Source of the DNA: Nonomuraea sediminis
Lineage (GTDB): Bacteria; Actinomycetota; Actinomycetes; Streptosporangiales; Streptosporangiaceae
Length of the DNA stretch: 64,000 bases
Assembly: GCF_018531495.1 (NCBI RefSeq)
Contig: NZ_JAHDTI010000017.1
Location: forward strand, 1-64,000
Reading direction: 5' to 3'
Position numbers and translations under genes: made by a program
The notes under the pieces: generated by a model
The model's input: the letters and a program-made list of their open reading frames with translations, nothing else
The model's database searches: none
What the model was told of the DNA's origin: nothing
Shown: piece after piece, positions 22,901 through 31,290 of the stretch
Numbering within the stretch: the stretch's first letter is position 1
Layout: every line of letters begins with the position of its first letter

Positions 22901-24672
22901 AGGATGGCAAGGGGATCCAGGTCGCGGAACCCCTCACGGCGTAGATGCTCGTCGATCTTCGGGATTGCGAGAAAGTCCTCGGCGACGAACCGTGCGCCCT
23001 CGATGTCGACGTCGTCGACCCGCCTCAAGAAGACGTTGCTCCGGTCCTTCAGAGCGCACATACCATCCGTGGTCGGGATCACCCGTGCGGTCTGGATGCC
23101 CTCGATGGCCGGGTGGTTGACGACAAAGGCGAAGGCTTTCGCTGCCGAACTAGGATCCGTGCCCTCGGCCCACTCGCGCAACCACGTGATGATGCCGCGT
23201 TTTGGCATTGCCTCAAGAGCTCGCTTCTCGTCCCGGGCGTTGATCTCCAACTTCTCGGCGACGCTGAAGACACAGAGCTGCCGCAGACGGGCGATTCTCT
23301 GCTGGATGGCGTAGCAGCGCCAATGCGGGACGTCGTCGCCCGTGTTCGGGGAATTGATCCAGTCCTTGTGGTCCTGCTCCGAGACACCGCTGACCATGAA
23401 GTCGAGCGGGCGAAGCTCTCCAGCGATCCTCAGTCTGCCCGTCGCGTCTGGAACAATCTCACGCTGGGCCGCGATCCTCGGCACATGTGTGGAGAGAATG
23501 TCGTCACCGAACGAGAGTGCCTCACGACCACGCGCAGGCATGTACTCAAGGTGGGCGGCAGGGTCGTCACTCGACGCGACCTTGGGGAGCATCCCTACGA
23601 ACATCTCGGAGAGAGCTTTCAGGATTTCCCGGTTGTAGGTGTTCTTGAGCAGCGTCGTCCGGTCGTCGTTGACGCTCCAGGGGGCATTGAACAGCGCCGA
23701 GGCAGTGGTCTCGTCCTGCAAGGGGAAGTATGACCAGAACTCTCCGGTCTTGAGCCGAGCCTGGCGGGACGGCATCGCAACTGTGACCTTGACCTGATCC
23801 CGCGAAACCGCCTCTCCGACCTCGGCCCGAGCCTCATGGGACGGAGAGTGCATCCGATGCTCCACGACCCACTCGTCGCCGGACCCGTCCGGGCGCTCAA
23901 TCCTGAAGCAACCGTCGCCGTGGTCTCGGGATATGTGGCTCGTGCTGTACGACTCCTCGGCCCCGATGACACGAAGCCGCACCTCGCGCACCTCCGTGAC
24001 GAACAGGAGGAATTCCGACCGGAACTTACGGATCTCCCGATTTAAACGTTCCAAGTTGGAAGCTCGTGGCAGCTTGACAACCGTCGTCGCCCACTCGGCC
24101 AACTCGGCGAGCATCGGGTCTTCCTCGAACGCTGCCTCAGCATCGATCAGGGTGGCGGTCCGCAGCGCAGGGAGCCTCTTCATAGGCGCTCGGACAGCAC
24201 CGATCGCCGCCTTTGCCTTGTCCGAGTTGAACTCGAAGGAAACCGATCGGCTGTATACCTGCGGGGCATCAGTCACCGCCAGGACCGACTTGAAGCCCAG
24301 TCCAAAGCGCCCAATCTCGTCGCCGCGCTTGCCGCTGAGGTGGGCGTGTGCGATCGACGTCAAGCCGCTCTTTGAGAACGGGCGTCCAGCATTGGCGCAG
24401 TACAGCGTCGCTGACCGCATGTCGAGGACGATCTCCACCCGCCCCACGCCGAAATGGTCCAGGTGCCCACCGGACATTGCGTCCGCCGCGTTCTGCACCA
24501 GCTCAAGGAGCGTGCGGTTGGCGTACCCACCGACCCGGATCGACTCTTCGTGGTTCGCATGCTCGGTGATGAGGTTGGGATTTGCCTGGTACGACGCGAT
24601 CGCTCGATCGAACTGTTTCTCGACTTCTTGTATGAGTCCGACATCCGGGGTCCAGTCCTGCCGCCTCGCCAT
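19957..24672 (-). CDS. GHKL (HSP90/sacsin-like) ATPase fused to SF2 DEAH helicase
   Basis: A 1571-aa protein. The N-terminal GHKL ATPase has the N box ELVQNAADA near residue 58 and the glycine box GRFGLGFKS near 125, with a sacsin/MORC-like layout. A long middle region (about 300-1150) has no recognised motif. A C-terminal SF2 helicase follows: Walker A VELPTGAGKT near 1195, DEAH in VIVDEAHRAG near 1290, LVGLSATPF, and motif VI QMAGRGLRGPE near 1540. The dual ATPase architecture resembles GHKL-helicase proteins found beside restriction-modification genes. It is the first gene of the operon, with an 811-bp upstream region. A DNA-clamping plus translocating motor is the inferred role. Confidence 0.88.
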   Translation of the reverse strand: MARRQDWTPDVGLIQEVEKQFDRAIASYQANPNLITEHANHEESIRVGGYANRTLLELVQNAADAMSGGHLDHFGVGRVEIVLDMRSATLYCANAGRPFSKSGLTSIAHAHLSGKRGDEIGRFGLGFKSVLAVTDAPQVYSRSVSFEFNSDKAKAAIGAVRAPMKRLPALRTATLIDAEAAFEEDPMLAELAEWATTVVKLPRASNLERLNREIRKFRSEFLLFVTEVREVRLRVIGAEESYSTSHISRDHGDGCFRIERPDGSGDEWVVEHRMHSPSHEARAEVGEAVSRDQVKVTVAMPSRQARLKTGEFWSYFPLQDETTASALFNAPWSVNDDRTTLLKNTYNREILKALSEMFVGMLPKVASSDDPAAHLEYMPARGREALSFGDDILSTHVPRIAAQREIVPDATGRLRIAGELRPLDFMVSGVSEQDHKDWINSPNTGDDVPHWRCYAIQQRIARLRQLCVFSVAEKLEINARDEKRALEAMPKRGIITWLREWAEGTDPSSAAKAFAFVVNHPAIEGIQTARVIPTTDGMCALKDRSNVFLRRVDDVDIEGARFVAEDFLAIPKIDEHLRREGFRDLDPLAILRARLNKLSVNSDDEALTRFWDAVLNVSPSEAVRMLSKDTSGHIRVPTRDGKWSWPSQVVDMDGLGDEFGGRLLDRSRCVPQVAHAVGVVHDPVKEYPTEDEVFFGDYCRWVRDFLNTRRGPGEREIERIEFVENAGPGPFSVLIMLRDAAAPDQMRERWTTQLLGFEDEPWTVEDLDSRQIYRVTSPLRWAVDRAGVLPSTRGRRSPQKIVSATLVEYEDLLPLYRGPRHVEHRLNLPRELAQVPSDVLREALEAEIFPPRVKDHTLTAFVIAASRLVFSQGHPSRIPARLGQGVESRRPDTVYIATTDEEQRFLASRQKPYLRANSDEVSTLVEVVGCRRFEDSFSFSMLIEGQQDGERIIDLYTGLRSTYVADKVMNATVARAVHIAKRVTTEDGVEDQSLDRYLDGYALTVRADLGEREVLDVVNKAFGLGLDNAQLSEVLKAGLDQRLEEQRQAAKAAVTDVDRLEVFFGDDTLREALPKGLWSALERQGLVNDATSVAELFLTVYRSDSIRLLADQFRGEGYTDVPTTWAGGAPTITWLRKMGFGAEYAGQRNERQDDEFVVPGAIKLNPLHDFQQDLSARLRDVLILKEPNGNALKAMVELPTGAGKTRVATETVLRLFIDGALSGPVLWIAQSAELCEQAVQTFSMVWRGLADERPLTIGRLWENNSVHEPDTQFGVVVATDAKLDKIIDRPEYAWLSNASVVIVDEAHRAGSSPRYTKILRWLGVDGRSWERPLVGLSATPFKGSVGNDTQTKELAARFGRRMIKAFEGGEAYRKLSRMGVLARVRHEVLPGIDVVLNAGELANVRNQRKLEPQVLDRIGRDQARMAVLVDHIMQQDPEWPILVFTPNVLSAQVLAATLRYRKVEAAAVSGQTGRQERREVIEQFKSGEIRVLANCDLLIQGFDAPGVRALYIARPTFSPSAYIQMAGRGLRGPENGGKEECLIVDIADNFGAVNDFLGYREYEQLWREHGA

Positions 24673-25483
24673 TACGACCTCACGCCTCTCTCGTCTGGCC
24701 CTGAAAGGCTGCCGCCACCCTCGGCATCACAAAATACGCTTGGCACACCCACTGCCGCATTCATGCCGCATCGCACATAGAGCGGTCAGATCAGACCTAT
24801 GGTCACGAGGGGGTGTCGCCGACATCACCGGCGCAATGATAGACCCGACTACCTCCGTGGTGGCAAACACGAAAAATCCTCCCGTTCTAGTGCCAGCAAT
24901 CACACGTCCTAGGCGCACGCCGCCCGCTACTGTCGACGACGCCTATCTCCGCGGTTCTCGATGCTCCCCCGCCGATCGGCCGCGTGAACCTCCCGACCGC
25001 TTCGGGCACAGCAATCGCGCTACCGAGCCAAGGCCGATGCTTGCCCAGAGGCAGGACGCAAAGGACTAAGCGGGATCCTTACAGAAGCGATCCAGGGCAA
25101 AACTTCACAGACGGTTCCAAATGGCTGCCCCTTCCCGGGGCAGCCCTGCGCCACTGATACCGACTCTCAGATGTACGCAAAACAGCCGTGCCCTGACTGA
25201 GTCGGGATCAAATCAAGCGTCGGTTGCCTGCCATGCATTGCTTCATTAGCCTGCACGCTGCAATGCGTCCGAAGACGATGTTGATTCTGCTCATATCGCC
25301 CAGAAGGCAGCATCAAGAAACATGGCTCCCGCCGCAACTCACACGACTCTCTTACGGGACGATCAATCGACGGACGGCAACGGCGGTCAGCGCTCCCGTG
25401 GACATCATTCCGCAACCACGGCCAGCATTTCCATCCAACAATCCCTGCCGAAAATGTCAAGCGTACAGCTCTGTCGGCAGGAA
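24673..25483. other. Long intergenic region upstream of the defence operon
   Basis: An 811-bp region with no credible gene on either strand. It must hold the promoter of the GHKL-NERD-drmA-drmB operon (near the 24.7 kb end) and the 3' region of the NaeI-like gene. A strong hairpin is listed separately. It could hide a small RNA or regulator-binding sites. Confidence 0.5.
25123..25145. terminator. Strong GC hairpin
   Basis: GGCTGCCCC (25123-25131) pairs with GGGGCAGCC (25137-25145) around TTCCC. On the minus strand it is followed by ATTT, so it may terminate the NaeI-like transcript about 340 bases after its stop codon. Confidence 0.5.
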
Positions 25484-26464
25484 TCACTCCCCAATGCCAT
25501 AGCGAGGCGTGACGGGACAAGAAGCCTCGTCGTGGCGCGCCTGAACGTAATACCCGCCCTGAATCATGGCCGCAGGGCGGGTGTCCCCAAGCGGGCGAGG
25601 CACTACGCGCGCACTGATCCACTCGCTCTGTCGGGGAATCGCGAGTTCGAGAGCGCGTGCAATCTCGGGATGGCCGTCGCGGTAGCCGAGAATGATGATT
25701 CCCTGGACGGCCAGCGCCAGTCTCGCATCGCGTACGCGTTTCGGGCCGTCGTGCTGTTGCGCTACTGTCGTCACAGTTCGCCTGTAGATGATTCTGCCCT
25801 GCACGAGACGGAAAAGCTGATTGACACGTTCCTGCTTGGACAGGGCGGGATCGAAGATCGCGCGCAGGGCAGCCGGCGGCAGCCGCAGCAGTTGATTCTC
25901 CGGAAGCTTTCCCTTGCGCACCAACCATCGAACACGAGAACGGCCGATCGCGCTGATGGTCCTCTTGCCGTCCTGGTTCGACGACGCATTGAGAATCTCC
26001 GGCGTCACATGTACGAGTCCAACCGAGAATTCTGCGGTCTTGTCGGAGGCATGCATGATTAAACAGATGTGACCTACCGCCTCGCGAGGAATCTCCTGCC
26101 CCAAGAGCGCGCGCATCGAAAACTTGGCATCCACGTCATATCCAGCGACGGAATAATCCATCTTCCGCCCGCGGTCCAGGTGAAACTCGTCCTGGCAGAT
26201 GATCTCAACTTTGGTACCCAAGTACGTCCGTTCGGTCTTCGCCACCACGCCGTCGGCGTAGATGTCGAACCGCGCAGTGCGCTGCCCGTCGAGGACTTCG
26301 TCGATGGCTTGACGGAAGATCTGACCGAAGCGCTCCTCCATCTTCGACTGGCTGCGGAACCAAGACTCCACCGCGTCAAGTGCCTGGTCGCCCGCGGAAC
26401 CGGCCGCGGCTTCTCCTCGCGCAGGCTTGGGCTCTGGGAACTGGAGATCAAGAGTGTCGGCCAC
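25484..26464 (-). CDS. NaeI-type type IIE restriction endonuclease
   Basis: A 326-aa protein aligning along its length with NaeI (about 317 aa). The catalytic set is present with NaeI spacing: E87, D103, D112 and K114 in KMDYSVAGYDVDAKFSMR, equivalent to NaeI E70, D86, D95 and K97. Other shared blocks are EVLDGQRTARFD, GHICLIMHASD, QGRIIYRRTVTTVAQQ and GIIILGYRDGHPE (part of the C-terminal Topo/CAP-like domain), and ARVVP. NaeI cleaves GCCGGC and needs a second effector site; the same specificity is only an inference. The residue equivalent to NaeI L43, which controls the endonuclease versus topoisomerase switch, is V57. The C5 methyltransferase lies two genes upstream. Confidence 0.9.
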   Translation of the reverse strand: MADTLDLQFPEPKPARGEAAAGSAGDQALDAVESWFRSQSKMEERFGQIFRQAIDEVLDGQRTARFDIYADGVVAKTERTYLGTKVEIICQDEFHLDRGRKMDYSVAGYDVDAKFSMRALLGQEIPREAVGHICLIMHASDKTAEFSVGLVHVTPEILNASSNQDGKRTISAIGRSRVRWLVRKGKLPENQLLRLPPAALRAIFDPALSKQERVNQLFRLVQGRIIYRRTVTTVAQQHDGPKRVRDARLALAVQGIIILGYRDGHPEIARALELAIPRQSEWISARVVPRPLGDTRPAAMIQGGYYVQARHDEASCPVTPRYGIGE

Positions 26465-26694
26465 AGGCGGAGTCTAGGGGTTTTATCAGAAGCTCTGTAG
26501 ACCTGATCCCCACGGTCTCGAACAGACAATTCACCATTCAGTGGAGCATGCCTTGTCCGCTGGGAGCCGGCCGTTCGTCGCTCTTCCCTCAGCTTCCAAG
26601 GCGAGGCCTCGGGGCGGGCGCCGTCCCATGGATCGAAGCGTGATGCCTCAGATCGATGTGGCTGTATGGAAGTGCTGCACACCGCCGCCGACGT

Positions 26695-27998
26695 TCACTC
26701 GAGGAGGATCTCCTCAGGACGACGATTGGTGATCGTTGTGGCTGTGCTCGCGATGATGTGGTCGAGGCATGCCGACAGGTCACCACCGTGGTCGTCGCGG
26801 GCGATAGCACGCAGTTCCCTGATCAAATCCATGTCGTTGATCAGGACGATCGGGTGCTGATCTTCGACCATCTCCAATTGGGCGGGTTCAGAATACGAGC
26901 CTGTGGTGACGGAGACGCCGATCCAGCAGCGGCGCAGTCTTGCGACCACTCCGGCAATCTGTTCTGCAGAGACTAGGCTGTCGGGTTTGATGCATTTGGC
27001 CTGCCCAAGCACGACCAAGCTGGTGCCGGCAAGTCCGCTGCCCAGATCGAGGCGACCGACGAAATCGGCACCGCCGTCGCCAGATCGACGGGTGAGCCAG
27101 CCGTCGGTGTAGCGCTGATCAGAACCCCGTAGTACACGAGCAGCCACGGTGGCTGCCACGGCTTCGAAGTCATGTTTGTTGCCGGCGAAGCGCTTGTAGA
27201 CCGCCTTGAGGTCGGTAGCCTCTGGGCTGCCTGCGACTGGCCTCTGGTCCTTTACCTTGGTGATCCGAGCCTTGGCAACACGGCGTCGGAGTCGCGGGAG
27301 CGCTGAGTTGCCATCCTTGACCCACGTCCGCCATGCACGTGGAGCTGCCGTAAGGACCTGAGCCGCGGTAAGCGATGCGTCTCGCCGGGCGTGTATCCAG
27401 TCCCAGGACACCGCATCGCCCTCGTCCGTGAGATCGATCAGCGCGATGTCGTAGACGTAGTTGGTGAAGGTCGTGTGCTTCGGCCCTCCCCACTGCACCA
27501 CTCGCTCTGCGCGTTCCACCAGACCGAGCCCGCAGAACTCCACATATCCCTTCGGCCGGCCATTGCGCGACACAGCCGGAGCAACAACAGCGGTGTTGCC
27601 GCTGCGCGCTCTGCCGGCGTCGCAGCCTGATGACCGTTGAACGCTTCCAGCAGCGCAGCGTTGCCTGTGGTTGTTCCGGGAGCGACCTTCTGCCCTGCTT
27701 TGTGATTGCCGAAGTATCGGACGTGGCCATGGTCCATGTCGAACACGTCATGCCAGGGAGTCTCCGTAGAGCTTGCCTTCCACGGACTTGACCGAATCAA
27801 GATTGCGGGCCGGCGTGTTCTGTCAGGCCCGACGACCTTTGCCATTCCGTTGATGCCTTTTTCCAGCAATGCACGCGGCGAACCAGGTGAATGGGTCGCA
27901 TGGTGAAAATTGTCGTAGTCGTCTAACAGTGCTGGTACGGGGTCCTTGCCGCTGGCATACCGGAACACCTGCCCCACACGCAGTTGTCCGCCGACCAT
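26695..27998 (-). pseudogene. AspBHI-like modification-dependent restriction endonuclease, one frameshift
   Basis: Two overlapping frames join into one protein of about 434 aa. The 5' frame starts at ATG 27998 (AGGAA 5 nt upstream) with MVGGQLRVGQVFRY and reads an AspBHI-type N-terminal (SRA-like) region to AAATPLLLLR; the 3' frame picks up as AVSRNGRPKGYVEF. Adding one G in the GG run near 27577 restores continuity. The C-terminus has an Mrr-like nuclease core: GDGGADFVG, then LGQAKC (D...QxK). The family cuts DNA containing 5-methylcytosine in preferred contexts. As read, the gene is broken; a sequencing error cannot be excluded. Confidence 0.8.
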
Positions 27999-28117
27999 AG
28001 CGTTCCTCCACATGTATCGGGCTCAAGATAATGCTACGTGCGTAGGTAGATCCGGCTCGATCCAGCCAGATTCAACCGATTGAGAGGCGGCAATCGCCAG
28101 AAGTACACCCGGTAAAA

Positions 28118-29215
28118 TCAGGCATATTCCACTTCCGCCAGGACGGCATTGTCGATGTCTTTCGACTCTGAAGCTTCTACAGACCTCCAGGTCCTGAGGC
28201 TCTGCAGCAGGTCATCGTCTGGGGGATTCCAGCCGAATGCAACACAAAGGATGTGCATGGCCAATCGAGGAGGGACAGCATTTCCGATCTGCTGGCTCAC
28301 ATCCCCTCCGGACCACGGATAGTCGACAGAGAAGGTCTGGAGACAGCCCGCTTCCGCCAGGGAGAAGCGTTCCAGTTCAGCGCCGTCCAAGGAGACGACA
28401 CGGTTGCGGGAGATTTTTCCGGTTACCGTGGCCGAGGGCTCCCAGGAGGCGCGTCGACCGCGAGCTTTAGGGTCACCGCCAGTGCCGTAGTTCGAGATCA
28501 CTTGGAATTTCTGCTGTCGTTCAAGCACTTCTCCCATGGTCCTCCATGGCAGAAGCTCCTGATCTCCGGCATCCCGCGGGACTCCCTTGCGGTACGGCCG
28601 ATGCGTAGGCCGAGGCAGAGTCACTTGTTCATCGCCTATGCGCGCGATCAGTACTGCCCTCTTACGTGTCTGTGGAACGCCGTATTCCTCCGTACGCAGG
28701 ATGCCGCAGTCCACGGAATAACCTTCGCCCTGCAAGGCCGCTGCATAGGCTTCCCATACCGGAAGCACGGCCGGGACTTGCTCAAGAACGATCGCCCGGT
28801 AAGGAGTGTTCTTGTCGTCGATCGCTTCAAGTGCCCAGCGGAGAGGTTCCAGGACCAGGCCGGTTCGCTCGTCCTCCAGCATGGCAAGATCTCGATCGAT
28901 CTCTTCTCGATCTTCCCGGGCGACCATACGCTTGACGAAGCGCAATACTTCATCGAGTGCCCTGCGACCGGCTCCGGTGCCTGCGACGGTGAAGGTCTGA
29001 CACGGTGGGCCTCCCGCCAGTACGTCCGCTTCAGGAAAGTCGGAAGGGCCGTAGCTACGCACGTCGCCTTCCACCGTGTCCAGGCCGGCGGCCCGGCGCG
29101 TCTTACAAGCCGAGGCGTCCCATTCCACACCCACCGTCATGACACCGAGTTTCTCCGCTGCCACGTCGAGCCCACCAGGACCGGCGAACAAGTCAACAAT
29201 CTTGGCAGGGTGCAC
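28118..29215 (-). CDS. DNA (cytosine-5-)-methyltransferase
   Basis: A 365-aa C5-methyltransferase. Motif I is DLFAGPGGLD (residues 8-17), motif IV is GGPPCQTF with catalytic C72, motif VI is EQV in place of the usual ENV, motif VIII is QTRKRAVLIA, and motif X is QIGNAVPPRLA. The variable target-recognition region between VIII and X is about 90 residues. GTG 29215 has GGAG 5 nt upstream. It is the first minus-strand gene of the restriction cluster and diverges from vsr. It is the probable protecting methylase for the NaeI-like enzyme and could also play the DrmMII role of class 2 DISARM. Confidence 0.93.
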   Translation of the reverse strand: MHPAKIVDLFAGPGGLDVAAEKLGVMTVGVEWDASACKTRRAAGLDTVEGDVRSYGPSDFPEADVLAGGPPCQTFTVAGTGAGRRALDEVLRFVKRMVAREDREEIDRDLAMLEDERTGLVLEPLRWALEAIDDKNTPYRAIVLEQVPAVLPVWEAYAAALQGEGYSVDCGILRTEEYGVPQTRKRAVLIARIGDEQVTLPRPTHRPYRKGVPRDAGDQELLPWRTMGEVLERQQKFQVISNYGTGGDPKARGRRASWEPSATVTGKISRNRVVSLDGAELERFSLAEAGCLQTFSVDYPWSGGDVSQQIGNAVPPRLAMHILCVAFGWNPPDDDLLQSLRTWRSVEASESKDIDNAVLAEVEYA

Positions 29216-29479
29216 TTGGTCTCCACTGGTGTGTCGTGCGGGACGAAGCTGCCACAGTCACCATGATCGGTTGGCACCAGAGGCAGCAAGCTGGCCGATG
29301 CGCACACAGCGTACTGGCGGCCACCGACAGTATGGAGAGTCACAGACGATGCGTTCTGAACCTGACCAGCTTGAAGGCTCTGCTCCTGGCACTGCTGCGA
29401 AGACCGCCGCGCCTCGGTCGCCGGGGGCACAGTGGCGTCAGGGGTTGCCGACGAGATATACCGTTATTCCGTGGCCCCC
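29216..29479. promoter_or_regulatory. Divergent promoter region of methyltransferase and vsr
   Basis: The 264-bp region between the two divergent genes must contain both promoters. No strong operator symmetry was seen. Confidence 0.4.
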
Positions 29480-29917
29480 ATGCCTTCTCCCAGTTCGGCC
29501 GGCGTGTCGGCGCGGATGAGCAAGCAGCGTCGCAGGGACACCGCGCCTGAGACCTCCGTGCGGAAGCTACTGCACGCTCGTGGGCTGCGGTACCGAGTGG
29601 CCTGGCCAATACCTGGCATGAAGCGCCGAACGATCGACATAGCCTTCACACGAGCTAAGGTCGCGGTGTTCATTGACGGGTGTTTCTGGCACTCCTGCCC
29701 TGAGCACGCCACACGTCCTGCTGCGAACGACACATGGTGGTCAGAGAAGCTGGCGAAGAACATCGCCCGGGACGTTGCCACGAACGAGCACCTGCATCAG
29801 GCAGGGTGGCGGGTCATTCGTATATGGGAGCATGAGGATCCGTCGGAAGCAGCCGATCGCATCGTCGAGGAACTCATGCGGCCCGGGCACACAGTCCGTG
29901 CATCACCGCGGGCATGA
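29480..29917 (+). CDS. vsr: Very short patch repair endonuclease (Vsr)
   Basis: A 145-aa Vsr. The core reads MSKQRRRDTAPE, then RRTIDIAFTRAKVAVFIDGCFWHSC, with metal-binding D53 and the conserved FWHxC..H that forms the zinc site and intercalating aromatic wedge, and ends with WRVIRIWEHE. Vsr nicks 5' of the T in T:G mismatches arising when 5-methylcytosine deaminates, so it pairs with the divergent C5-methyltransferase. ATG 29480 and ATG 29516 are both possible; neither has a strong ribosome site, and the conserved protein would fit the later start. Confidence 0.9.
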   Translation: MPSPSSAGVSARMSKQRRRDTAPETSVRKLLHARGLRYRVAWPIPGMKRRTIDIAFTRAKVAVFIDGCFWHSCPEHATRPAANDTWWSEKLAKNIARDVATNEHLHQAGWRVIRIWEHEDPSEAADRIVEELMRPGHTVRASPRA

Positions 29918-30187
29918 ACCACGCGCTCGCTCAGCACCGGGGTCACGTCCACGGATGTAGTGTGTGAATCGATCTTCGCGTGATCCTTTTTCTGCAGGTT
30001 GAGCAGTAAGCGGCCGTATGCGGGTCGGCCTCCACAGCCACCTTCCGTCAGGCGGCGCACTGCGGAGCGGTCGCAGCAGACGATGGACAATTGCGAAGCG
30101 GCGCTCGTCCTGGTCCGCTTCACCGATCAGAGCGGCTGACGGCGATCTGGCAGCGATCTGTCAGGCCACTCGCCCAAGGTGTGTCCC

Positions 30188-31270
30188 ATGTCCATCAAGG
30201 AACGTATCTTCGCCCGCCCACCCGCGCCCGGCCCGATCCATTTCGATGAGCGGTTCGGCGCGTGGATGGTTTCCCGGCATGCTGATGTCCGCCGGATCCT
30301 CAGCGACCACGGCACCTTCTCCTCCGACGAACTGGCCCACAGCGCGCATCCGGCACCTCACCACGACAACCCAGTACTGCGCAGCCTGCCGTCGCTGGAC
30401 CCGCCCCGCCACCACGAGCTACGCCGCCTGGTGGCCAGGGCCTTCACTCCCCGCGCGATGTCCGCCCTGGAGTCCTCCATCGCCGAGACCGCGAGGAAGC
30501 TGCTGACCAACGGATCCGGCGAGGTGGTGGACGCGTTCGCTTCACCACTGACGGTCGCCACGCTCGCCGGACTGCTCGGCATCTCACCGGCGCGCAGGGC
30601 CGACTTCGTCCGCTGGACGATCACCATCTCCGAGTTCGCCGACGCTTTCGCCGAGGATCCGGTACGGCGAGCACGCTTCTACGAAGAAGTGGCAGAACTG
30701 CGCACCTATATTCGCGAGGTGGTCGCCGACCCGGGCGGCGGCATGATCCCAGCCCTGGCGACGGCGCTCGACGAGAGCGAATTGCTCGATCTGGTCACCA
30801 CGCTGATCGTCATGGGCCACGAGACAACGACCAGGCTGATCTATCACGCGGTGCTGTGCCTGGAACGCTTTCCCGCTGCGCCCGCAGCGGGCCTGGTGGA
30901 GGAGGTGCTGCGGTACGTGCCGCCGGTGAGCGCCATCGAGCGCTTCACGATCACCGGGGTGAACCTGGATGGCGTAGTGCTCCCTGCCGGCGCTCGGGTC
31001 GTGGCCTCCATCCGCCGCGCCAACCGGGATCCACTCGTATTCGCCGACCCCGACACGTTCGACGCCACGCGCGATCCCAACCCTCACCTGTCCTTCGGCA
31101 CGGGCATCCACGTCTGCTTGGGCCTCCGGCTGGCCACCATCCAGGCGAGCATCGCGATCCAGGCACTGCGGGAGGCCTTCCCCGGCCGCTGGCACGTGCC
31201 CGAGGACGGTCTGGAGGCCACGATCTCCCCCGTAGGGGTCGACATCCAGCGGATGCGCCTGATCACTTAG
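30188..31270 (+). CDS. Cytochrome P450
   Basis: A 360-aa P450. Visible motifs are the I-helix oxygen-binding segment VMGHETTT, the K-helix ExxR in VEEVLRY, and the heme-binding loop FGTGIHVCLG with the cysteine ligand near residue 310. At 360 aa it is shorter than the usual 400, mainly because of a short N-terminus, but no core element is missing. ATG 30188 has AAGG 8 nt upstream. It is soluble, as usual for bacterial P450s. No ferredoxin, reductase or biosynthetic gene is adjacent, so the substrate is unknown and partners must be encoded elsewhere. Confidence 0.93.
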   Translation: MSIKERIFARPPAPGPIHFDERFGAWMVSRHADVRRILSDHGTFSSDELAHSAHPAPHHDNPVLRSLPSLDPPRHHELRRLVARAFTPRAMSALESSIAETARKLLTNGSGEVVDAFASPLTVATLAGLLGISPARRADFVRWTITISEFADAFAEDPVRRARFYEEVAELRTYIREVVADPGGGMIPALATALDESELLDLVTTLIVMGHETTTRLIYHAVLCLERFPAAPAAGLVEEVLRYVPPVSAIERFTITGVNLDGVVLPAGARVVASIRRANRDPLVFADPDTFDATRDPNPHLSFGTGIHVCLGLRLATIQASIAIQALREAFPGRWHVPEDGLEATISPVGVDIQRMRLIT

Positions 31271-31290
31271 CACGCCGCGGGCAAAGTCTG

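Noticed and set aside
13475-29917. Complete canonical DISARM system
   Set aside because: DrmA, DrmB and a C5-methyltransferase are present, but no DrmC phospholipase (HKD) and no recognisable DrmD or DrmE were found.
30188-31270. P450 as part of a biosynthetic gene cluster
   Set aside because: No synthase, tailoring or resistance gene adjoins it; neighbours are relics and housekeeping-type genes.
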